Source: an uncultured bacterium (GTDB lineage Bacteria > UBP6 > UBA1177). Taken from it: 40,433 nt of DNA. The position numbers were made by a program, and so were the translations under genes. The stretch is taken from positions 1 to 40,433 of the forward strand of contig CAJOMF010000010.1 of NCBI GenBank assembly GCA_905235605.1. The letters are read 5' to 3'. The number at the start of each line of letters is the position of its first letter. Position 1 is the first letter of the stretch. The notes beneath the pieces are model-generated. The model saw only the letters and a program-made list of their open reading frames with translations. It was not told the DNA's origin and ran no database searches. Shown here piece by piece: positions 1-8,539 of this stretch.

Positions 1-50
1 ATGAAAACCAGTGCTGTGAAAACTGCCAGAAAAACCGAAAATCTTCTCAT
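1..50 (-). CDS. N-terminus of a secreted protein, cut by window edge
   Basis: The minus strand starts with ATG at 50-48 and reads MRRFSVFLAVFTALVF before leaving the window. Two arginines followed by a hydrophobic stretch are typical of a signal peptide or membrane anchor. A strong Shine-Dalgarno sequence, GGAGGAAAG, lies just upstream of the ATG, which supports a real start. Only 16 residues are visible, so no function can be given. It runs in the same direction as the FAD oxidase at 209-1750, with about 160 bases between them. Confidence 0.65.
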   Translation of the reverse strand, partial: MRRFSVFLAVFTALVF

Positions 51-106
51 TCTTTCCTCCTAAATTTATTACATCTTCATTATTCTTCCTGTTTTGCGCT
101 GCTCCG

Positions 107-138
107 AGATCCCGTAATCACGTGATTTCGTAATCCCG
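107..138. repeat. 8-base periodic array, locus A
   Basis: Four consecutive 8-base units, AGATCCCG, TAATCACG, TGATTTCG and TAATCCCG, all obey NNATNNCG, and the preceding bases 105-106 are also CG. The AT and CG positions are fixed while the other four vary. The same rule is followed at 25691-25767 and 26751-26787. The array lies between two minus-strand genes. Function unknown. Confidence 0.75.
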
Positions 139-208
139 AAAATATCTGCGGCGCTGAAATCGCACGTTATACTATTGATTTTGGATTAAAAGGCAAGAAA
201 TCGATTGT

Positions 209-1750
209 TTAGATTTCAAACATGTTCCCGATATTTAAAATCAGGTCGGGGTCGAACACTTTTTTTATGCGTTTCATTTCGTTTATGCCGTCTTCTCCGA
301 ACATGGTTTCAAGATATTTGTGCTTGATTTTTCCGATGCCGTGCTCTGCCGAAACGGTGCCGCCCAGACTTATTACTTTTTTTGCGATAAGTGCGTATAT
401 TTCTTTGGCTTTTTCAAGTTCTTCGTAGTCGGCAGGCAGCATGTTTATGTGAAGGTGGTTGTTTCCGATATGGCCGAACACGGCGTGTTTTATGCCGCAG
501 CTTTCAAGGGTTTTGCGATAGAATGCGGCAAGTTCGTCGAAATTTTCATCGCTGACCGCGAAATCTGTTCCCAATTTGTGTATTTCCGGATACTTTTTTT
601 TGATCTCGGCAATCGTTGCATTGACGCTTTCGGGAACGGCGTGGCGGAAGGCTTTGATCCGCTCGATCTCGCAGTTTTCCCAAGCACACCACGAAAGTTC
701 GTTTCCGTTAGTAAGTTCAGCCGCTTTTTCAGCAATTCCTGCGATGTTGCTTCTGTCGAAGGCTATGTCGAAAAAGACTGCCGCGGCAGAATTTTCGTCA
801 AGTTTCGGGATGTCGAGACTCATGCAGCCGCTCTTCATGCGGTTTCTGATGAGTTCAAGCCCTGATGAGCCGATAAATTCAATGAAATCGGGCTTCAGCT
901 CACTTTTTTTCAGTTTTTTTACGAAATCGAGCGATTCGTCGACTGACTTGAAAAACTGGACTACGCTGAGAGCCGGTTTTTGTTTTTCGAGGTATATTTC
1001 AAGAGTCGTGATCACTCCCAGAATACCTTCTGAGCCGATGAAAAGATCAATGATATCCATGCCTTTTTTTGAATAAAGCCCTGAGGCGTTTTTGCAGTCG
1101 GGCATCGTGTAATCCGGGATCCTGAATTTTTTTCCGGCAAAATCAAACTCTCCCGAAGCGTCTGCAAAGCACTTTCCGCGCTCTATTTTTTGCACCGAAC
1201 CGTCGGGAAGAACGACGGTGACCGATTTTATCCAGCTTCTTGTCGAACCGAATCTGTAAGTCGCCGCGCCGCTTGCATTCGTTGCCGCAGTGCCGCCTAT
1301 CTGCGCGCTCATTTCGGTGGGATCTACCGGATAGAGCCATAAATCGGGTGGATCTTCAAGTGATTTCCGTGCGTTTTCAGTGAGATCTTCAAGGCTTGCA
1401 ATATCTTTTGCACGCAGAGTTTCTGCGATTTTCGAGAGTGTTACGGCAGCCTGAACTTTCAGGAAAAACCGGTCGTCTTCAAAGCCTAAACCGATTATTT
1501 TATTGAATTTTTCCATTGAAATAACTATCCCGCCGAAGGGAACTGCCGCGCCTGTTATTCCCGTTCCTCCGCCTGCAACGGTAGCTTTGAGCTTTTTGTC
1601 AGCGCAGTATTTTAAAACCGCAGAAATTTCTTCTTCGTTTTCAGGAAAAAACACTTCGTCGGCATATCCGCCGCCCATTTTGCTTTCATCGCGCAGAAAC
1701 CTGTCGTCTTCAGTGATCCGTCTGTGCTCGATAGATTCAATTTTTTTCAT
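209..1750 (-). CDS. FAD-binding oxidase, GlcD / D-lactate dehydrogenase family
   Basis: This is a flavoprotein of the FAD_binding_4 plus FAD-oxidase_C family (GlcD, D-lactate or D-2-hydroxyglutarate dehydrogenases), which oxidise 2-hydroxy acids and pass electrons to a carrier. The FAD-binding half shows GGGTGITGAAVP near residue 60, GGTAATNASGAATYRFGS near 153 and GSEGILGVIT near 243. The C-terminal half has GHIGNNHLHINM near 430 and SAEHGIGKIK near 470, the usual metal/substrate histidines. I start it at the ATG at 1750 (513 aa) because GGAAGGTG precedes it by a good spacing. The longer frame would begin with an unsupported TTG at 1846 and overlap the promoter of the divergent gene. The substrate cannot be told from sequence, and no electron-transfer partner lies next to it. 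Confidence 0.88.
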   Translation of the reverse strand: MKKIESIEHRRITEDDRFLRDESKMGGGYADEVFFPENEEEISAVLKYCADKKLKATVAGGGTGITGAAVPFGGIVISMEKFNKIIGLGFEDDRFFLKVQAAVTLSKIAETLRAKDIASLEDLTENARKSLEDPPDLWLYPVDPTEMSAQIGGTAATNASGAATYRFGSTRSWIKSVTVVLPDGSVQKIERGKCFADASGEFDFAGKKFRIPDYTMPDCKNASGLYSKKGMDIIDLFIGSEGILGVITTLEIYLEKQKPALSVVQFFKSVDESLDFVKKLKKSELKPDFIEFIGSSGLELIRNRMKSGCMSLDIPKLDENSAAAVFFDIAFDRSNIAGIAEKAAELTNGNELSWCAWENCEIERIKAFRHAVPESVNATIAEIKKKYPEIHKLGTDFAVSDENFDELAAFYRKTLESCGIKHAVFGHIGNNHLHINMLPADYEELEKAKEIYALIAKKVISLGGTVSAEHGIGKIKHKYLETMFGEDGINEMKRIKKVFDPDLILNIGNMFEI

Positions 1751-1815
1751 ATTTTCACCTTCCAAACAAAAACGGCCGATCTTACCCGATTTTTCGGGAA
1801 AATCCACGTGCTGTA

Positions 1816-1843
1816 TTGACTCTTTAAAATTTTTAAGTATAGA
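1816..1843 (+). promoter_or_regulatory. Promoter-like site before the PEGA protein
   Basis: TTGACT (1816-1821) and TATAGA (1838-1843) are separated by 16 bases, about 35 bases before the ATG at 1878. It lies in the divergent gap between the FAD oxidase and this gene. Confidence 0.6.
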
Positions 1844-1877
1844 CAACTGGTTTTTTTGATGTTTTGAGGAATAAAAA

Positions 1878-3419
1878 ATGAGATTTACAGTAGTTTATTT
1901 GATTCTTGTCTCCTTTACGTTCCTTTCCCTGACACCTGCCGGCGTATCGCTTGCAGAACTTCGTGCGGACGACGGTTTCGAACTCGATGAGCTTGATCTC
2001 GGGCTTGAAGAGGACGAGGAAGATTCGGAAGAAGAGGAGTCTTCAGGTAAAAAGAGCAGAAAATCGGAGGAAGACGAAGAGCTTGACGAGGAGGAAAGCT
2101 CAGAGAGTTCTGAAGATTCTGAAGAAGATGAGGATTCTCCGGCTCCTAAAAAACCGGCAAAAAAGGCTGATGCTGACGAAGAAGAGTACGTCGCAGCCGG
2201 GAAAAAAATCATGGCGGTTTATGTCTTCGAGGATTCGCATACTGTCAAGGCGGCATCGCATGTCGTTGCGGAAACGGCTTCCCACCTCGCTGCATCCAAG
2301 GATTACGACTATGTCGGGACTGAAGCCGCTCTCTCTTCATCATCATCTTCGTGGCTGAAAAGCGCTAAAAAGGATTTCGAGGAAGGAAAATCGCTTTACA
2401 ACGACCTCGGCATTGAAGAAGCTGCGGAAAAGTTCAAATCGGCTCTCAAATACTTCGAAGACAATATGGACAAAGTCGGTGATATGAGTTTGATGAGCGA
2501 AATAATCTTCTATCTCGGTGCGAGTTACTCGCTTATTGACGAGGAAGAGCAGGCTGCGTCGTATTTTTCGGTCTATCTTTCGATAAATCCGGACGGAGAG
2601 CCCTCTGATTCGTTTTCCGATGAAGTAATGTCTGCTTTTAACGATGTCAAAAGCGACAGGAAAAGCGGCGGGAAGGCTTCCGTCAAAGTTCAGAGCAATA
2701 CTGACGGTGCACTTGTTTTCATCGACGGCAGAATAGCCGGAATGACGCCTGTAACTCTCCGCGGTATCAAAGAAGGAAAACACTATTACCGCATACACAA
2801 AAACGGTTTCCGTGCTGCCGGCGGCTCTATTTCGGTACGCGGCGGAAAGACTGCTTCCATCAACGAAACACTGACGAAAGATCCGTCAGCTTCCGCTGTT
2901 GCAGAGCTTGAAGAAGAGATGAAATCGGGGTTCGGAAGCCTTGCAATGGTCCGCAAAGCGACTGATCTGGCGGAAGACCGTGGCCTTGACAATGTTTTTG
3001 TGGTAAAGGCTTCGCTCGGTGCCGACGAAAGACTTAAATATCAGGGTTACATGATCGACTGCGGCAAAAAGGAATTCAAGAAATCGGAAGCTGTTTTCGA
3101 TCTTCCGGAAAAGGGTGCTGCAGACAAATCCGTATCTCTCAATCAGTTCAACAAAGCTCTTGTAGATGATCCATACGAATATAAATCTATATCGGATCTG
3201 CTTATGGAAGAAGCTGAACTGCTCGGTCTTTCCGACAAAGCACCGGCTGAAAATGAAAAGGATGACAAGGAGAAAAAGCCGGTTTACAAAGAGTGGTGGC
3301 TCTGGACGGTTGTCGGTGTTGTTGTTGCCGGCGGTGTGGCAGCCGGAGTAGTCTGCGGAATGGGAAAATGCTCAGGCGGCAGCAGCAGCGGTGCAAGTTT
3401 GGATGTTAATTTTCAATAA
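1878..3419 (+). CDS. Secreted acidic TPR-like / PEGA-domain protein with C-terminal anchor
   Basis: The 513-residue product begins with a signal peptide (about 1-26), followed by a very acidic Asp/Glu/Ser stretch to about residue 100. Residues 150-245 are helical and TPR-like (EEAAEKFKSALKYFE, then AASYFSVYLSINPDGEPS). A PEGA domain follows near 270-335 (SNTDGALVFIDGRIAGMTPV ... GKHYYRIHKNGF), a surface or periplasmic beta-sandwich. Near the C-terminus, WWLWTVVGVVVAGGVAAGVV forms one membrane helix, followed by a short Gly/Ser-rich tail. TPR plus PEGA plus terminal helix is a common layout in Myxococcota envelope proteins. A role in envelope assembly is inference. GAGGA precedes the ATG. Confidence 0.8.
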   Translation: MRFTVVYLILVSFTFLSLTPAGVSLAELRADDGFELDELDLGLEEDEEDSEEEESSGKKSRKSEEDEELDEEESSESSEDSEEDEDSPAPKKPAKKADADEEEYVAAGKKIMAVYVFEDSHTVKAASHVVAETASHLAASKDYDYVGTEAALSSSSSSWLKSAKKDFEEGKSLYNDLGIEEAAEKFKSALKYFEDNMDKVGDMSLMSEIIFYLGASYSLIDEEEQAASYFSVYLSINPDGEPSDSFSDEVMSAFNDVKSDRKSGGKASVKVQSNTDGALVFIDGRIAGMTPVTLRGIKEGKHYYRIHKNGFRAAGGSISVRGGKTASINETLTKDPSASAVAELEEEMKSGFGSLAMVRKATDLAEDRGLDNVFVVKASLGADERLKYQGYMIDCGKKEFKKSEAVFDLPEKGAADKSVSLNQFNKALVDDPYEYKSISDLLMEEAELLGLSDKAPAENEKDDKEKKPVYKEWWLWTVVGVVVAGGVAAGVVCGMGKCSGGSSSGASLDVNFQ

Positions 3420-3430
3420 CGGAGGATATT

Positions 3431-3628
3431 ATGGCTAAGGAAACTAAAGAGAATAAAGTCGTTCTGCCTGAAATCGATACAAGAACTATCGAAAGAAAAC
3501 TCAAAAGCGGTGAAATCACCGAAGAAGAATACAAAAAATATCTCGACAGCCTTGAAGAGTGCACAGATTACGACACTGTAAACGAGGCAGCACTCATCAA
3601 AGAAGCCGGCATCAAAAGAAATTACTAG
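3431..3628 (+). CDS. Small conserved-looking hypothetical protein (65 aa)
   Basis: This is a 65-residue charged soluble protein with no signal peptide or membrane segment. It has an excellent ribosome binding site (GGAGG, 6 bases before ATG) and sits 11 bases after the PEGA gene and 8 bases before the DUF1844 gene. The middle part, TIERKLKSGEITEEEYKKYL, is a helical EF-like segment with no clear catalytic motif. I do not recognise the family. Being packed between two real genes with good signals makes it a likely gene. Confidence 0.7.
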   Translation: MAKETKENKVVLPEIDTRTIERKLKSGEITEEEYKKYLDSLEECTDYDTVNEAALIKEAGIKRNY

Positions 3629-3636
3629 AGGTCTTT

Positions 3637-3915
3637 ATGGATAACGGAAGCAAAGCTGAACTTTCGTCGATAGTCAGTCCGTCGTTTGAAAGCCTTGTTT
3701 CGTCGGTCTATTCGGCAGTTCTGCTGAATCTGGGCGAAATCAAGGTCAAGGGAGCGGGCGAGGTGAGCGAAAATCTCGAAATCGCAAAATTCAACATCGG
3801 ACTTCTCAAAATGCTTGAAGAAAAAACCAAAGGAAATCTGACTGACGAAGAAGATTCATACCTTCACGGCGTGATACTCAATTCAATGGAAAAGCTGCGT
3901 GAACACTCGCTCTGA
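3637..3915 (+). CDS. DUF1844 family protein
   Basis: This 92-residue protein matches the DUF1844 pattern: an N-terminal helix with SFESLVSSVYSAVLLNLGEI, then NLEIAKFNIGLLKMLEEKTK, and GNLTDEEDSYLHGVILNSME at the end. The family is short, alpha-helical and of unknown function, common in former Deltaproteobacteria. The ATG at 3637 is preceded by AGAGG. The last 17 bases overlap the start of the next gene, which suggests translational coupling. Confidence 0.78.
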   Translation: MDNGSKAELSSIVSPSFESLVSSVYSAVLLNLGEIKVKGAGEVSENLEIAKFNIGLLKMLEEKTKGNLTDEEDSYLHGVILNSMEKLREHSL

Positions 3916-4699
3916 CAGGCTTTTACAAGTCATAGAAGCCGCAGGATCGGCAGGAGATACCGCAAAGAAGTTTTTTTGTTCACCCGAGCTTAAAAAATCT
4001 TTCAAATCGAAGTGCGACCTTGTGACCGAAGCCGACATAACTATCGAAAAAATGCTCCTGGAAAAGCTGAAAACAGTTGATAATATCGATTTTTTGAGTG
4101 AAGAGTTCAACCCGGGAACAGGGCTTGCAAAACCGTGCTGGATAATCGATCCGATCGACGGAACGACCAATTTCGTGGCCGGAATAGCGCCTTTTGCGCA
4201 TTCGATCGCGCATTTTGACGGTGCGGAAGTCGATCTGGCGGTGTGCTTTCTTCCTGTGACCGATGAAATGTTTTCAGCCGAAAAAGGGTTAGGCGCGTGG
4301 CTCAACGGTGAAAAAATAAGCGTCAACAGCGAAGATACTGCGATAAACTGCGTCGGGGCAACAGGTTTTGCCGATATAACGCAGCACGGCGGAACGGGAA
4401 CTCTGCCGGTTTTCTGCAGTATGGTCCAGAAAACCCGCGCTATGAGAAGGCTCGGCTCGGCGGTGACAGATCTTGTCTACACCGCATGCGGGAAGTTCGC
4501 GTTTTTCTACGAGGCCGGGCTTTCACCGTGGGATGTCGCGGCGGGATCGCTTATCGTGAAAGAGGCGGGCGGCATCGTCTCCGATTTTTCGGGCGGAAAC
4601 GATTACATTTCGGGAAAAACGATAATCGCTTCAAATCCGAAGATGTACGATTTTGTCAGAAACGAGATCAAAAATTCACTCTCCAAAAATTGTTTTTAA
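3899..4699 (+). CDS. Inositol monophosphatase family phosphatase (SuhB/CysQ-like)
   Basis: A 266-residue Mg-dependent sugar-phosphate phosphatase. The metal-binding motif WIIDPIDGTTNF is at residues 81-92, with the glutamates of LSEEF at 66-70 before it. The second motif, WDVAAGSLIVKEAGG, is near residue 210. Length and spacing fit the inositol monophosphatase family, which also holds fructose-1,6-bisphosphatase, NADP phosphatase and CysQ (PAP phosphatase). Sequence alone does not decide the substrate. CysQ is possible because cysD and cysC occur elsewhere in the window, but that is inference. The start is a GTG inside the end of the DUF1844 gene. Confidence 0.85.
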   Translation: MNTRSDRLLQVIEAAGSAGDTAKKFFCSPELKKSFKSKCDLVTEADITIEKMLLEKLKTVDNIDFLSEEFNPGTGLAKPCWIIDPIDGTTNFVAGIAPFAHSIAHFDGAEVDLAVCFLPVTDEMFSAEKGLGAWLNGEKISVNSEDTAINCVGATGFADITQHGGTGTLPVFCSMVQKTRAMRRLGSAVTDLVYTACGKFAFFYEAGLSPWDVAAGSLIVKEAGGIVSDFSGGNDYISGKTIIASNPKMYDFVRNEIKNSLSKNCF

Positions 4700-4717
4700 T
4701 AAGAAAAACACTATAAT
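4690..4717 (+). promoter_or_regulatory. Promoter-like site before trmL
   Basis: TTGTTT (4690-4695) and a perfect TATAAT (4712-4717) are spaced by 16 bases in the 49-base gap before trmL. The -35 box overlaps the end of the preceding gene. trmL itself has only a weak ribosome binding site. Confidence 0.55.
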
Positions 4718-4748
4718 ATAGAGTTTTTGATTTTTTGGTTGAAAAGTC

Positions 4749-5210
4749 ATGTTCGAAGTTGTGCTCATAAATCCCGAAATTCCGCAGAATACAGGCAATA
4801 TCGCACGCACAGTGCTGTCCCAGAAGTGCAGGCTTCACCTTGTAAAACCTTACGGGTTCAGGCTTGATACTGCGGCGGTGAAAAGAGCCGGAGTTGACTA
4901 TTGGAAGTTCGTCGAGATCACCGAATGGGATTCAAAAGACGATTTTTTTGCGGCGAACGACACTTCGAAAATGCACTTTTTTTCGCAGAAAGGGTGCGTG
5001 AGATACGACAAAGTTTCCTACGAAAACGGCGATTTCCTCGTTTTCGGATGCGAATCGGCGGGGCTCGGCGGTGCAATCCTGGAAAAATACCGCGACCGGA
5101 CGCGCTATCTCCCGATGCTTGACGGCAGGGTGCGCAGTCTCAATCTCGCAAGTGCCGCGACTGCGGTGATTTTTGAAGCTATGAAACAAATCGATTTTAT
5201 TGAGGAATAG
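4749..5210 (+). CDS. trmL: tRNA (cytidine/uridine-2'-O-)-methyltransferase TrmL
   Basis: This 153-residue SPOUT-fold enzyme is expected to 2'-O-methylate the wobble base (position 34) of certain leucine tRNAs, with S-adenosylmethionine as donor. The N-terminus INPEIPQNTGNIARTV is the family signature. The C-terminal trefoil-knot SAM site is seen in LVFGCESAGLGG and VRSLNLASAATAVIFEA. Length matches E. coli TrmL (about 157 aa), with no added domain. It is followed after 2 bases by the HEAT transporter gene, so the two are probably co-transcribed. Confidence 0.92.
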   Translation: MFEVVLINPEIPQNTGNIARTVLSQKCRLHLVKPYGFRLDTAAVKRAGVDYWKFVEITEWDSKDDFFAANDTSKMHFFSQKGCVRYDKVSYENGDFLVFGCESAGLGGAILEKYRDRTRYLPMLDGRVRSLNLASAATAVIFEAMKQIDFIEE

Positions 5211-5212
5211 AA

Positions 5213-8089
5213 ATGAAAAGGCTTTTTGCAGCTTTCAGCATGAACAATCCGGATGAAAGGAACCGCGCGCTCATGCTTTTTGCATACAACTTTCTGGCTA
5301 CATCCATCATGGTCATGGGGAGGATCGTCAGAGACACGCTTTTCCTGAACAAATACAAGGGCGACAGACTGATGCTTTCGTTCATGTACATCGGTGTCGC
5401 GATACTCGTTTCGACTGCTACTTTCTTTTACACGAAAAGAAGCTCATTCTACCGGATGGACAAGCTGATAACGGTGACTTTTTCTATCGGAATCATATTT
5501 ACGCTCATATTTGTCGGGCTTGTAAACAATGAAATTTCGGCTGCTTTCGGCTCGCTTTACATTTTTATCGAGCTTTTGGGTTCGTTTATGATGTTCCAGT
5601 TCTGGTCGTTCACGAACGAACTGCTCGATTCGCGTGAGGCAAAGCGTGTCCTCGGTTTTGTCGGGTGCGGCGGGATCATCGCGAGTATGGCTGTCGGCGG
5701 CTCGGTCGGAAAACTCGCCGTTCTGCTCGGAAAAGTCCAGTATCTGCTTTTCATAAACGCAGCGTGCATGGCGATATGTATCTGCATCGTCCGCTTCATG
5801 GGCAGAAAGTACCAGAGCCGTCTGCAGAGAGGCGTGATTTCCAAGACGCTCACTCCGAAACAGGCAAAGGCCGCAGCTTCGCAGGTAAGCATCACGAAGA
5901 CGCCGTACGTCAAATATATCGCGATAATGATCGCTTTGATCTACGTTGTTGTCACGCTTGTAGACTACCAGTTCAAGGTCGTCGCTTCCGATAAAATCAC
6001 CGATCCGCAGAAACTTGCCGCTTACTTCGGTTTCGTCTACTCGGTTTTCGGCGGTGTTTTCTCGCTTTTCTTCCAGCTTGTCGCAACTTCGCGCCTGCTT
6101 AAGTTCAGCATTTTTATGAGTCTCGGGATACTGCCGGCGATACTCACTTTGAGTTCTATTTTCTTTATCGCGGTCCCGCCGGAACTCATGATGTTCGGTT
6201 TTGCTGCACCTCTTGTCGCGATAACGATGGCGAAATCAGGCGACAGCGCTTTCCGCTACACGATAAACGATGCGGCGATCCAGCTTTTGTATATCCCGCT
6301 TGACCCGAAGGTCAAAAGCAGGACGAAGGCGATAATCGACGGCATGGTAAAACCGATTTTCATCGGTGTTTCGGGCTTTATCCTTCTTGCCGTCAGCTAT
6401 CTCGGAAAGGCGGGGATCGTTCCGTCAGACGTCAAGCTCATTTCGTGGATCGTCACTGTTATCGGCGTTTCGTGGCTTATTACGATAGCCGGTATCAGAA
6501 GCCGCTATCTTTCAGTCCTTATCGACAACATCAAGAAAAAACGCTTCGGGACGAACCAGCTCACGATGCAGTCCAATGTTCTTCAGAGCATAGTCCAGAA
6601 GGCGATAGAAAGCGGGGACGACGAAGATCTCTCTATGGCGATCGATATGGTGGAAAGTTCAGGCAACTCGGCTTTGGGGCGCGATTTCGTTTCGCTTCTT
6701 TCAAAGGCAACACCGAAAATCAAGGTCAAGATCCTTTCACTCATGCGCCGCATGGAAAGCAGGTATAACACTTATAACATATTGAAATTGTTCAAGGAAC
6801 CTGATGAGGACGTCGTCCGTGAGGCGATCCTGACGTACGGTTACATCCAGATGGACAAGTCGGTAAAATTTATTGCTCCTTTCCTTGAAAGTGAAAAAAT
6901 TGCGATAAGAGAAGCCGCCGTTATAGCACTTATCAAATATGCCGGAGTCGTAGGCGCAATGACAGCCGGGTCGTACCTGAAAGCGTTCATCGAATCGGAA
7001 AACGCCGCAGACCGTGCCGCAGCAGCCTATATTCTGGGTGAGCTCGGACAGAAAAACATGGATCAGCAGCTTTTTGCTCTTTTGAACGATCCGACTCCGG
7101 TAGTCAGACGTGCCGCAGTAAATGCCGCTTCGAAAATAGATTCCAATGTTTTTATCCCGAAACTTTTTTATATGCTTTTTGACAGAGAAGTCAGTTTCGA
7201 TGCGGCGAAAGTACTTTCGAAATTCGGAGAGAAGATCCTTGAGCCTGCTGCCGACATACTTTCGAACAAACTTGAAAGCTACCGCCTTAAGAGCGAGGTC
7301 GCAAAAATGCTTGGAGATATCTATACTCCGGAATCCTTCAGGCTGCTCGCTGTCTCTCTCGATACAGAAAGTGACGAGCTGCGCAATATCGTGCTGAACA
7401 GCCTGAAAAAACTTCTTTCAAAAATAGAAAAGGCGTCTATTGACAAAGAACCTCTCAAGATTTTGCTTCTCAGGGAAATTTATCAATACTTCCAGACACT
7501 TTATTTCTCGGTTCAGATCCGCAAAAATTTGAAGACAGACTGCCTCAGTGATGTTATGGTGACGAAGCTCGACAACTGTTATCAGAGAATTTTCTCAATA
7601 CTTTCCCTTATGTACGGCAATACGCTGTTTGACAACATTTACTTCAACATAACCAGAAAATTCGTTGCTCCGTCGCAGCGCGCCAATGCTTTGGAAATCA
7701 TAGACAATATCGTGGACAAGGATATCCGGCCGATAATCGTTCCGCTGATCGAGAGCAAAACAGAAGAGGAAAAACTCAATCTCGGTCATCAGTTTTTCAG
7801 TGTAAAAAGGCTTAAAATCAACGATATTATCGAAACTCTGCTTTCAGATGATTCTGAGTGGGTCCGTTCGGTAACGCTTTATGCAGTTGCCCACGAACAT
7901 ATTGCCGGTATTTACGGCAGGATCCAGATGTTCCTGTACGATCCGAGTCCGATAGTCCGCGAAGCGGCTCTTTACGCGTTGAATTACATAAAAATAGTAA
8001 TTTCCAAAACAGATGCACACTATCTTTTGAACGATACAGACAAGTATCTGTGCGAATATTCCCGCTCTGTTTTGCAACCTGAAGCATAG
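5213..8089 (+). CDS. Tlc/MFS-like transporter fused to HEAT repeats
   Basis: A 958-residue two-part protein. Residues 1 to about 435 form roughly twelve membrane helices resembling the ATP/ADP-carrier-like (Tlc/Npt) branch of the major facilitator group, for example LMLFAYNFLATSIMVMGRIV and FWSFTNELLDSREAKRVLGF. Residues about 450-958 are soluble alpha-helical HEAT-like repeats (EDVVREAILTYG, KIAIREAAVIALIKYAG, PTPVVRRAAVNAASKI, PSPIVREAALYALNYI). Such proteins are usually annotated as nucleotide transporters, but the substrate in free-living bacteria is not established. The next gene encodes the cNMP-binding domain that, as I recall, is fused to the C-terminus in some relatives, so the two products may form one complex. 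GAGG precedes the ATG. Confidence 0.8.
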   Translation: MKRLFAAFSMNNPDERNRALMLFAYNFLATSIMVMGRIVRDTLFLNKYKGDRLMLSFMYIGVAILVSTATFFYTKRSSFYRMDKLITVTFSIGIIFTLIFVGLVNNEISAAFGSLYIFIELLGSFMMFQFWSFTNELLDSREAKRVLGFVGCGGIIASMAVGGSVGKLAVLLGKVQYLLFINAACMAICICIVRFMGRKYQSRLQRGVISKTLTPKQAKAAASQVSITKTPYVKYIAIMIALIYVVVTLVDYQFKVVASDKITDPQKLAAYFGFVYSVFGGVFSLFFQLVATSRLLKFSIFMSLGILPAILTLSSIFFIAVPPELMMFGFAAPLVAITMAKSGDSAFRYTINDAAIQLLYIPLDPKVKSRTKAIIDGMVKPIFIGVSGFILLAVSYLGKAGIVPSDVKLISWIVTVIGVSWLITIAGIRSRYLSVLIDNIKKKRFGTNQLTMQSNVLQSIVQKAIESGDDEDLSMAIDMVESSGNSALGRDFVSLLSKATPKIKVKILSLMRRMESRYNTYNILKLFKEPDEDVVREAILTYGYIQMDKSVKFIAPFLESEKIAIREAAVIALIKYAGVVGAMTAGSYLKAFIESENAADRAAAAYILGELGQKNMDQQLFALLNDPTPVVRRAAVNAASKIDSNVFIPKLFYMLFDREVSFDAAKVLSKFGEKILEPAADILSNKLESYRLKSEVAKMLGDIYTPESFRLLAVSLDTESDELRNIVLNSLKKLLSKIEKASIDKEPLKILLLREIYQYFQTLYFSVQIRKNLKTDCLSDVMVTKLDNCYQRIFSILSLMYGNTLFDNIYFNITRKFVAPSQRANALEIIDNIVDKDIRPIIVPLIESKTEEEKLNLGHQFFSVKRLKINDIIETLLSDDSEWVRSVTLYAVAHEHIAGIYGRIQMFLYDPSPIVREAALYALNYIKIVISKTDAHYLLNDTDKYLCEYSRSVLQPEA

Positions 8090-8097
8090 GAGGAAAG

Positions 8098-8538
8098 ATG
8101 CTGACACGAGTAGAAAGGGTTCTTGCACTCAAAAATATCGAGCTTTTTCACGATATTCCCGGTGAAGTACTTGCCGATATCGCCGCATTGCTTGAAGAGG
8201 AGACTTTCGAGAAAGGGCAGTATATCGTGAACGAAGGCGACCTCGGAAAAGAGCTTTTCATGATAGTGAAGGGTGAAGTCGAAGTCGTTGTCGGCGGCAA
8301 TGTCGTAGCCGTCATGAAAGAGGGTGCAGGTTTCGGCGAGATGGCGCTTATCGACAGCCAGCCGCGAAGTGCCGACATCATTGCGAGAAACGATGTTCTG
8401 GTACTGAAAATGGAAAGTGACGACTTTCTTGAGATCCTCAAGCAGCGCGATGAAGTCGCTTTGGGCGTCATCAGAGTCCTTACCGGCCGTATCAGGGATC
8501 TGAATTCGAAACTGGCTGAAAAATCAGGTAAAAAATAG
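8098..8538 (+). CDS. Stand-alone cyclic-nucleotide-binding domain protein
   Basis: At 146 residues this is a single cNMP-binding (CAP-ED) beta-roll with a short helical tail and no DNA-binding helix-turn-helix. The phosphate-binding cassette FGEMALIDSQPRSA spans residues 79-92, with the key Glu81 and Arg90 both present, so it may bind cAMP or cGMP. Upstream strands GQYIVNEGDLGKELFMIVKG fit the family. It follows the HEAT transporter by 8 bases with its own GGAGG site, and the next gene starts 1 base after its stop. Inferred role: a ligand-sensing regulatory subunit of the transporter. Confidence 0.85.
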   Translation: MLTRVERVLALKNIELFHDIPGEVLADIAALLEEETFEKGQYIVNEGDLGKELFMIVKGEVEVVVGGNVVAVMKEGAGFGEMALIDSQPRSADIIARNDVLVLKMESDDFLEILKQRDEVALGVIRVLTGRIRDLNSKLAEKSGKK

Positions 8539-8539
8539 G

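Noticed and set aside
1751-1846. Longer TTG start for the FAD oxidase
   Set aside because: No ribosome binding site, it overlaps the divergent gene's promoter, and a strong site precedes the ATG at 1750.
1895-2212. Poly-serine reading frame on the minus strand
   Set aside because: It is the antisense of the acidic Asp/Glu stretch of the PEGA protein and has no own signals.
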